Assembly: GCA_951812775.1 (NCBI GenBank)
Contig: OX638326.1
Coordinates: 2,801,391-2,865,390 of the forward strand
DNA: 64,000 bases
Source of the DNA: an uncultured Alphaproteobacteria bacterium
Lineage (GTDB): Bacteria; Pseudomonadota; Alphaproteobacteria; MPNO01; UBA2964
Direction of reading: 5' to 3'
Part shown: positions 58,547 through 64,000 of the stretch, piece by piece
Position numbering within the stretch: the stretch's first letter is position 1
Layout of the letters: every line of letters begins with the position of its first letter
Position numbers and translations under genes: made by a program
Notes under the pieces: model-generated
What the model was told of the DNA's origin: nothing
What the model saw: only the letters and a program-made list of their open reading frames with translations
Databases searched by the model: none

Positions 58547-59478
58547 TGGCGCGAAAAAGACGCGGCCAACCTATTCATGGTTGGATTTCAATTGATAAGC
58601 CTTCCGGACGAACATCAGCACAAGTAACGTCACAGGTTCGACGTCTTCTTGATGCGGCTAAAGCCGGGCATGGCGGAACATTGGATCCTCTTGCCACCGG
58701 AGTCCTGCCGATTGCTCTCGGAGAAGCCACCAAAACAGTTTCTTATGTCATGAATGGCATAAAACGCTACAGGTTTACGGTGTGTTGGGGAGAAGAACGG
58801 ACCACTGACGACCTGGAGGGAGAAATCACGGTGTCAAGTGATCATCGCCCGACAGAAGCCGATATAATGACTGTTTTACCTGAATTCGTTGGCGATATTG
58901 AACAGGTGCCACCGGACTATTCCGCCATCAAGTTGGAGGGCAAGCGGGCCTATGAGCTGGCACGTAAAGGAAAAGAGGTTTCCATTGCGAAACGCCAGGT
59001 GCACATAGAAGAATTTTCGTTGGTTTCCATGCCTGACGATGATCACGCTGTCTTTGAAGTTATGAGTGGCAAGGGCACCTATATGCGGAGCCTGGCACGG
59101 GATATCGCCCGTCGTTTGGGCACAGTTGGACATATATCTGAACTGCGCAGAATAAGCTGCGGACCCTTTTCAGAAACGGCTTCGATTTCGCTGGAATCTC
59201 TTGAAGCTCTGGTGCATAGTGCGCCGCCTTCTGCCTACCTGCTTGCAGTCGAGACCGCGCTGGACGACATCCCGGCCCTGGCCTTGAACGCAGCTCAGGC
59301 CGATCACCTAAGACATGGGCGACCGGTGCGAGTGCAGGATCCAGAAGGACGTTCCTTTGTAGAAACCGGGTCGCTGGTTGAAGGGGATGTGCTTTGTGCC
59401 ATGGCTGATGGTCAGCCCGTGGCGCTGGCCCGGTTTACCGATGGAGAAATTCGTGCGGTACGGGTCTTAAACATTTAG
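58546..59478 (+). CDS. truB: tRNA pseudouridine(55) synthase TruB
   Basis: TruB makes pseudouridine 55 in tRNA. The 310-residue protein has GWISIDKPSGRTSAQV and the catalytic-aspartate motif GHGGTLDPLATGVLPIALGE, with a C-terminal PUA-type region. Overlapping translation start with rbfA (TAATG) indicates coupling. Confidence 0.96.
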   Translation: MARKRRGQPIHGWISIDKPSGRTSAQVTSQVRRLLDAAKAGHGGTLDPLATGVLPIALGEATKTVSYVMNGIKRYRFTVCWGEERTTDDLEGEITVSSDHRPTEADIMTVLPEFVGDIEQVPPDYSAIKLEGKRAYELARKGKEVSIAKRQVHIEEFSLVSMPDDDHAVFEVMSGKGTYMRSLARDIARRLGTVGHISELRRISCGPFSETASISLESLEALVHSAPPSAYLLAVETALDDIPALALNAAQADHLRHGRPVRVQDPEGRSFVETGSLVEGDVLCAMADGQPVALARFTDGEIRAVRVLNI

Positions 59479-59493
59479 ACATAGGAGAAATCG

Positions 59494-59763
59494 ATGTCGA
59501 TTACGCAAGAGCGCAAGACTGAGCTCATAAAAGAGTTCCAGCAAAGTGACGGCGACACAGGGTCGCCGGAAGTCCAGGTTTCGATTCTGACAGAACGGAT
59601 CAACAACCTTACTGAACACCTTAAGGAACATAAAAAAGACCATCATTCACGTCGCGGCCTTCTGATCATGGTCGGTCAACGCCGTAGTTTGCTGGACTAT
59701 TTAAATCGCAAAAATACAGCGCGGTATCAGGATTTGATTAAGCGTTTGGGTCTGCGTCGCTAA
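59494..59763 (+). CDS. rpsO: 30S ribosomal protein S15
   Basis: The 89-residue protein is a typical S15: [40 protein letters not shown] and [21 protein letters not shown] (the last is given in the family as a C-terminal block). It is preceded by an AGGAGAAATCG-type ribosome binding site and followed by pnp, the classic rpsO-pnp pair. Confidence 0.98.
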   Translation: MSITQERKTELIKEFQQSDGDTGSPEVQVSILTERINNLTEHLKEHKKDHHSRRGLLIMVGQRRSLLDYLNRKNTARYQDLIKRLGLRR

Positions 59764-59788
59764 GGGCAGCGTAGATACCCGTTAGGTT

Positions 59789-59808
59789 CATCCGGCATGG
59801 GTCGGATG
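59789..59808 (+). terminator. Hairpin in the rpsO-pnp intergenic leader
   Basis: CATCCG (59789-59794) and CGGATG (59803-59808) pair across an 8-nt loop in the 160-nt region between rpsO and pnp. In many bacteria this leader carries a structure processed by RNase III for pnp autoregulation. The stem is short and lacks a T-tract, so termination is doubtful. Confidence 0.35.
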
Positions 59809-59923
59809 GCTACGTCGATTCCGTGAACTAGTTGCGGAACGGCAGGAAGCAGGGCAAATGGGCTGCTGCTTCAAGGTTGGCGCGCATCCGGCGTCGTCAA
59901 TCAGCAAGGAAGGAATGGAATAC

Positions 59924-62056
59924 ATGTTTTCCGTACATCGAAAAGAAGTGATGTGGGGCGGGCGCAAGCTCGTCTTTGAAACGGGCAAAGTTGCCCGCCA
60001 GGCCGATGGCGCCGTTATGGTGACCTATGGCGATACCATGGTGTTGTGCACGGCTGTTGCGCAAAAAGCGCCCAAGCCGGGAATCGACTTTTTCCCGCTT
60101 ACCGTCAACTACCAGGAAAAAACATTTGCTGCGGGTAAAATTCCCGGAGGCTTTTTTAAGCGTGAAGGGCGCCCTAACGAAAAGGAAACGCTGACGTCAC
60201 GCCTGATTGATCGGCCAATTCGGCCGTTGTTTGCCAAAGGCTTTCAGAACGAGACACAGGTTATCTGTACAGTTTTGAGCCATGATCTGGAAAATGATCC
60301 GGATGTTGTCTCGTTGGTTGGCGCCTCTGCGGCGCTCACTATTTCGGGCATGCCCTTTATGGGTCCGATTGGCGGCGCGCGCGTTGGCTATATCGACGGC
60401 GAATATGCCTTGAACCCCCTACCCGAAGATATTGAGAAATCTGATCTCAATATGGTCGTTGCGGGAACCCCTGATGCGGTACTGATGGTGGAATCCGAAG
60501 CCAGTGAACTTTCTGAAGAAACCATGCTGGGCGCTGTTATGTTTGCCCATCGTGAGTTTCAGCCTGTTATCCAGGCAATCATTGAACTTGCAGAAGAGTG
60601 TGCCAAGGAGCCGTGGGATGTTCCCGAACCAGCCCCTGAAAAGGCTGAACTCGCCGCCAAGCTCAAAGACGTTGCTGAAGCGGGTATTCGGGAGGCTTAT
60701 TCCGAAACTGTTAAACAGGCGCGCGTTGAAAAGATTTCAGCAGCAAAAGCGGCAGCAGTTGAAGCGCTGGATGTTGATGAGGATTCCGAAAAACTCCTCG
60801 GTGGTCTGCTCAAGGATCTCGAAAAAGATGTGGTCCGCGGCAACATTCTTGATACTGGCAATCGGATTGATGGCCGGGATACCAAGACAGTTCGCCCGAT
60901 TGTTGCGGAAGTTGGCATTCTGCCAAGGTCGCACGGGAGTGCACTCTTTACCCGTGGTGAGACACAGGCTTTATGTGTAGCAACACTTGGCACGGGACAG
61001 GATGAACAGATCATTGATGCTCTAGAAGGCGAGTATCGTGAGAACTTCATGCTGCATTATAACTTCCCGCCATATTCCGTCGGTGAAACCAGCTTCCTGC
61101 GTTCTCCGGGACGTCGCGAAATCGGTCATGGCAAGCTCGCCTGGCGGGCCGTTCGGGCCGTGCTTCCGAGCAAGGAAGACTTCCCATATACGATGCGGAT
61201 TGTGTCTGAAATCACCGAATCAAACGGTTCCTCTTCGATGGCAACTGTTTGCGGCACCTCATTGTCGTTAATGGATGCGGGCGTACCGATCACGCGCCCT
61301 GTCGCCGGTATTGCCATGGGATTGATTAAGGAAGATCGTGGTTTCGCGGTTCTTTCCGATATTCTCGGCGATGAAGATCATCTTGGTGATATGGACTTTA
61401 AAGTTGCCGGCACCTCTGAGGGTGTGACGTCATTGCAGATGGACATCAAAATTACTGGCATTACTGAAGAGATCATGAAAGTTGCTCTCGATCAGGCGTG
61501 TGAAGGTCGCCAGCATATTCTCGGTGAAATGTCTAAAGCGCTGGACACGGCGCGTGACGATGTTAGCGACAATGCACCGCGGATCACCACGATGTCTGTT
61601 CCGAAGGACAAGATCCGTGACGTTATCGGAACCGGTGGCAAGGTTATTCGCGAAATTTGCGAGGTAACTGGCGCCAAGATTGATATCGATGATGATGGCA
61701 CGATCAAGGTAGCTGCGTTTACGGCGGAAGCCGGAACGGCGGCCATTGACTGGATCAAAGGTATCGTTGCTGAACCCGAGGTTGGGACCATTTATGACGG
61801 TAAAGTCGTAAAGGTCGTCGATTTCGGCGCCTTTGTGAACTTCCTTGGTGCGAAAGACGGGCTGGTTCATATCAGTGAACTTGCCCCGCAGCGCGTTGGT
61901 AAAGTGACGGACATTGTCAATGAAGGAGACCAGGTGAAGGTCAAAGTCCTCGCTGTTGATGACCGCGGTAAGGTAAAACTCAGCATGAAAGTTGTCGATC
62001 AGGAAACTGGTGAAGAAATCAGCGGCAAGCCAAAAGAAGAGGCTTCCGCAGAATAA
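59924..62056 (+). CDS. pnp: Polyribonucleotide nucleotidyltransferase (PNPase)
   Basis: PNPase is a phosphorolytic 3'-5' exoribonuclease and degradosome partner. The 710-residue form starts at the ATG 59924, which has AAGGA nine bases upstream; ATGs at 59858 and 59915 are less well placed. It has two RNase PH-like domains (ending near 560), a KH domain ([20 protein letters not shown]) and an S1 domain ([20 protein letters not shown]) at the C-terminus. Confidence 0.97.
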   Translation: MFSVHRKEVMWGGRKLVFETGKVARQADGAVMVTYGDTMVLCTAVAQKAPKPGIDFFPLTVNYQEKTFAAGKIPGGFFKREGRPNEKETLTSRLIDRPIRPLFAKGFQNETQVICTVLSHDLENDPDVVSLVGASAALTISGMPFMGPIGGARVGYIDGEYALNPLPEDIEKSDLNMVVAGTPDAVLMVESEASELSEETMLGAVMFAHREFQPVIQAIIELAEECAKEPWDVPEPAPEKAELAAKLKDVAEAGIREAYSETVKQARVEKISAAKAAAVEALDVDEDSEKLLGGLLKDLEKDVVRGNILDTGNRIDGRDTKTVRPIVAEVGILPRSHGSALFTRGETQALCVATLGTGQDEQIIDALEGEYRENFMLHYNFPPYSVGETSFLRSPGRREIGHGKLAWRAVRAVLPSKEDFPYTMRIVSEITESNGSSSMATVCGTSLSLMDAGVPITRPVAGIAMGLIKEDRGFAVLSDILGDEDHLGDMDFKVAGTSEGVTSLQMDIKITGITEEIMKVALDQACEGRQHILGEMSKALDTARDDVSDNAPRITTMSVPKDKIRDVIGTGGKVIREICEVTGAKIDIDDDGTIKVAAFTAEAGTAAIDWIKGIVAEPEVGTIYDGKVVKVVDFGAFVNFLGAKDGLVHISELAPQRVGKVTDIVNEGDQVKVKVLAVDDRGKVKLSMKVVDQETGEEISGKPKEEASAE

Positions 62057-62099
62057 AATTGATCGGTCGCCGGTTTATTGCCGGTGATCACACCAATTC

Positions 62100-62135
62100 G
62101 GGCGGTGTCGGCAAATTGCGGGCACCGCCCTTTTT
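62100..62135 (+). terminator. Rho-independent terminator after pnp
   Basis: GGGCGGTG (62100-62107) and CACCGCCC (62123-62130) form a perfect 8-bp stem followed by five T's. It separates the rimP-pnp operon from fabA. The 187 bp from here to fabA hold no gene I can support. Confidence 0.85.
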
Positions 62136-62322
62136 GTATCGAAATTCGAAGTTTATCGAAAAAAATCGCGCCCAGGGCTGGTCATTTCGAAAACGCTTCA
62201 TATAAAGACTAGGTAGAAGGGGTAGCACCCGATATGTCGGTAATCCCGTCACGACCGTTTTTCAATAAAGGCGAGCCGGACGGTATCCCAATTGGGCATG
62301 TTTAGAAGGACCGCGGCTGCCA

Positions 62323-62844
62323 ATGAGTGTCATGGAGCGCAGTAGTTTTACTTATGATGACCTGATCGATTGCGGGCATGGGAAGTTATTCGGTGATGGT
62401 AATGCACAATTACCCTTGCCGCCGATGTTGATGTTTGATCGGATCACTCAAATTTCTGAAGATGGTGGAGAATTCGGCAAAGGAGAAGTCGTTGCTGAAT
62501 TCGACATCAAGCCGGATTTATGGTTTTTCCCGTGTCATTTTGAGGGCGACCCTGTCATGCCCGGGTGTCTTGGACTGGATGCATTGTGGCAACTCGTCGG
62601 ATTCCATCTTGGCTGGCTGGGCGTACCCGGACGGGGTCGTGCCCTAGGGCTGGGTGGTTTGAAATTTAATGGTCAGGTAACGCCCGATGCAAAGCTTGTG
62701 ACCTATCGGATCGATGTTAAGCGAGTTTTGCGCAGAGGATTTGCCATCAGTATCGCCAACGGGACACTGGACGTCGATGGTCAAGCGGTGTACGAGGCAC
62801 AGGATTTACGCGTAGGGGTGTTTACCTCTACCGATCAAATGTGA
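62323..62844 (+). CDS. fabA: 3-hydroxydecanoyl-ACP dehydratase/isomerase FabA
   Basis: FabA introduces the cis double bond for unsaturated fatty acids. The 173-residue protein has [15 protein letters not shown] and the catalytic-His block [20 protein letters not shown] with DALWQ. It is followed 7 bp later by fabB, the usual anaerobic unsaturated-fatty-acid pair. Confidence 0.97.
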   Translation: MSVMERSSFTYDDLIDCGHGKLFGDGNAQLPLPPMLMFDRITQISEDGGEFGKGEVVAEFDIKPDLWFFPCHFEGDPVMPGCLGLDALWQLVGFHLGWLGVPGRGRALGLGGLKFNGQVTPDAKLVTYRIDVKRVLRRGFAISIANGTLDVDGQAVYEAQDLRVGVFTSTDQM

Positions 62845-62851
62845 GGATGCT

Positions 62852-64000
62852 ATGAAGCGAGTAGCGATAACCGGACTTGGGATTGTCTCGAGCATCGGGA
62901 ATACCAAAGATGAAGTAACTGCCTCTCTCCGCGAGGGGAAATCGGGAATTTCATTTGCTCCGGAATATGCGGAACGGGGTTTTCGCAGTCATGTCCATGG
63001 TGCGCCCAACATTGATCTGGATAGTTTTGTTGATCGTAAGCACCGCCGCTTTATGGGGGATGGTGTTGCCTATAATTACGTCGCGATGAATCAGGCCATC
63101 GAGGATTCAGGGCTGGAAGAGACGGAAGTTTCCCATGATCGCACTGGTTTGATCATGGGATCTGGTGGCCCCTCGACAAAAAACCTGTTGGTTGCCTTTG
63201 ATACGGCGCGCGAAAAAAGCGCCAAAAAAGTCGGGCCCTTTATGGTGCCTCGAACCATGTCGAGCACCAATTCGGCGGTTTTGGCGACCGCCTTTAAGAT
63301 TAAAGGCGTGAACTATTCAATTAGCTCTGCCTGTGCGACCAGTGCTCATTGTATCGGCAATGCAGCCGAACTTATCCAGCTTGGAAAACAGGATGTTGTC
63401 TTTGCGGGGGGTGGTGAAGAGCTCGACTGGACGATGACAGTGCTGTTCGATGCGATGCCAGCTCTTTCAGGTGGATATAATGATACGCCTGACAAAGCTT
63501 CCCGTCCCTTTGACGAAAATCGTGACGGCTTTGTGATTGCTGGCGGTGGCGGCGTGGTTGTTTTGGAAGAGCTCGAGCATGCGAAGGCCCGGGGTGCAAA
63601 AATTTATGCTGAAGTCGCGGGTTATGGTGCGACATCTGACGGGTTTGATATGGTACAGCCCTCAGGTGAAGGGGCTGTCCGTTGTATGAATATGGCGTTG
63701 CAGGGCGTGGATTCGGTTGACTACGTCAATACACACGGCACCTCAACGCCGGTTGGTGACGTAAAAGAATTAGCCGCCCTCCGCACAGTGTTTGGTGAAC
63801 GGAATAGAATTCCGGCCTTTAATTCAACCAAATCCCTGGCTGGCCATTCTCTCGGAGCGACCGGCGTTCACGAGGCGATCTATACTTTGTTGATGATGGA
63901 GAACAGCTTTATCTCCGCGTCCGCCAATGTAGAAAATGTTGATCCTGAAGTCGGTGATATGCCGCTTGTTACAGAGCGCCAGGACAATGTCGAAATCAAT
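62852..64000 (+). CDS. fabB: 3-oxoacyl-ACP synthase I FabB, partial (C-terminus beyond right edge)
   Basis: FabB elongates unsaturated fatty acids. 383 residues are visible before the right edge. The catalytic cysteine is in [12 protein letters not shown] (about 163), the first histidine in [12 protein letters not shown] and the lysine in [16 protein letters not shown] with the second histidine. An ATG at 62852 starts it just after fabA. The last part and stop are not in the window. Confidence 0.96.
   Translation, partial: MKRVAITGLGIVSSIGNTKDEVTASLREGKSGISFAPEYAERGFRSHVHGAPNIDLDSFVDRKHRRFMGDGVAYNYVAMNQAIEDSGLEETEVSHDRTGLIMGSGGPSTKNLLVAFDTAREKSAKKVGPFMVPRTMSSTNSAVLATAFKIKGVNYSISSACATSAHCIGNAAELIQLGKQDVVFAGGGEELDWTMTVLFDAMPALSGGYNDTPDKASRPFDENRDGFVIAGGGGVVVLEELEHAKARGAKIYAEVAGYGATSDGFDMVQPSGEGAVRCMNMALQGVDSVDYVNTHGTSTPVGDVKELAALRTVFGERNRIPAFNSTKSLAGHSLGATGVHEAIYTLLMMENSFISASANVENVDPEVGDMPLVTERQDNVEIN

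Noticed and set aside
62234..62308. A 24-codon frame between pnp and fabA
   Set aside because: Too short, no clear Shine-Dalgarno and no recognisable leader-peptide features.
1..64000. tRNA, rRNA, CRISPR array, insertion sequence or prophage
   Set aside because: No T-loop-like GTTCGA box in a plausible tRNA context, no rRNA-like stretch, no regularly spaced repeats, no transposase or phage protein was seen.

Overview
The window is a stretch of an alphaproteobacterial chromosome with moderate GC content and gene-dense, mostly housekeeping content. The assignment rests on gene order and content: rph-rdgB-hemW divergent from hrcA-grpE, dnaK-dnaJ-dapB, mutS-glnD-murJ-trpS, tsaB-rimI-fur-(olsBA)-miaB-phoH-ybeY-corC-lnt-HTH-metK-trmB, rimP-nusA-ylxR-infB-rbfA-truB-rpsO-pnp, then fabA-fabB. 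This synteny is familiar from Rhizobiales and Rhodospirillales. A Fur/Mur protein without C-terminal CxxC motifs, an ornithine-lipid gene pair, a bactofilin, a sigma-32 promoter of the alphaproteobacterial CTTG-N17-CTATAT type and a perfect CtrA-type TTAA-N7-TTAA site agree with it. The genus cannot be named from the sequence alone.

Layout. 0-2.4 kb (minus): rsmI-yraN-BON lipoprotein-SirB1-like gene, the last cut by the left edge. 2.4-3.9 kb: LpoA-like lipoprotein, divergent from rsmI. 3.9-6.4 kb (minus): rph, rdgB, hemW. 6.5-13.0 kb: hrcA-grpE, a 705-bp gap with a heat-shock promoter, then dnaK-dnaJ-dapB. 13.0-19.3 kb: an AraC/alkyltransferase fusion, a frameshifted FkbM methyltransferase, a possible 40-residue membrane peptide, DUF2244/nth, a lipoprotein, a bactofilin, a CysZ-like protein and a PfkB kinase. 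19.4-23.5 kb is the clearest accessory segment: a GMC oxidoreductase broken by two frameshifts, a sugar-nucleotide-type reductase, an AmpG-type transporter and a truncated remnant of a family 9 glycosyltransferase. 23.6-37.3 kb: macro-domain protein, maeB, mutS-glnD-murJ-trpS, and a TSUP transporter/TIGR02186/universal stress protein module. 37.4-40.4 kb: three cell-wall genes (Bax-type glucosaminidase, polysaccharide deacetylase, VanX-type dipeptidase). 40.4-64.0 kb: translation, tRNA modification, lipid and SAM genes, ending inside fabB.

How the genes work together. Proteostasis genes (hrcA, grpE, dnaK, dnaJ) form one block. The rimP-to-pnp run couples transcription elongation, ribosome maturation, initiation and RNA decay. 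Envelope functions recur: murJ, ampG, LpoA-like, bax, deacetylase, vanX, lnt, olsBA and bactofilin.

I found no tRNA, rRNA, CRISPR array, intact insertion sequence or prophage, and no strong case for an entirely new system. The best leads are the decaying envelope-sugar segment (14.1-23.4 kb), where every visible frameshift in the window sits; the structured 220-nt leader of metK; the CtrA site plus perfect 10-bp palindrome upstream of the Bax-type gene; a perfect 10-bp inverted repeat upstream of the HTH gene; and the small membrane peptide antisense to the FkbM tail.
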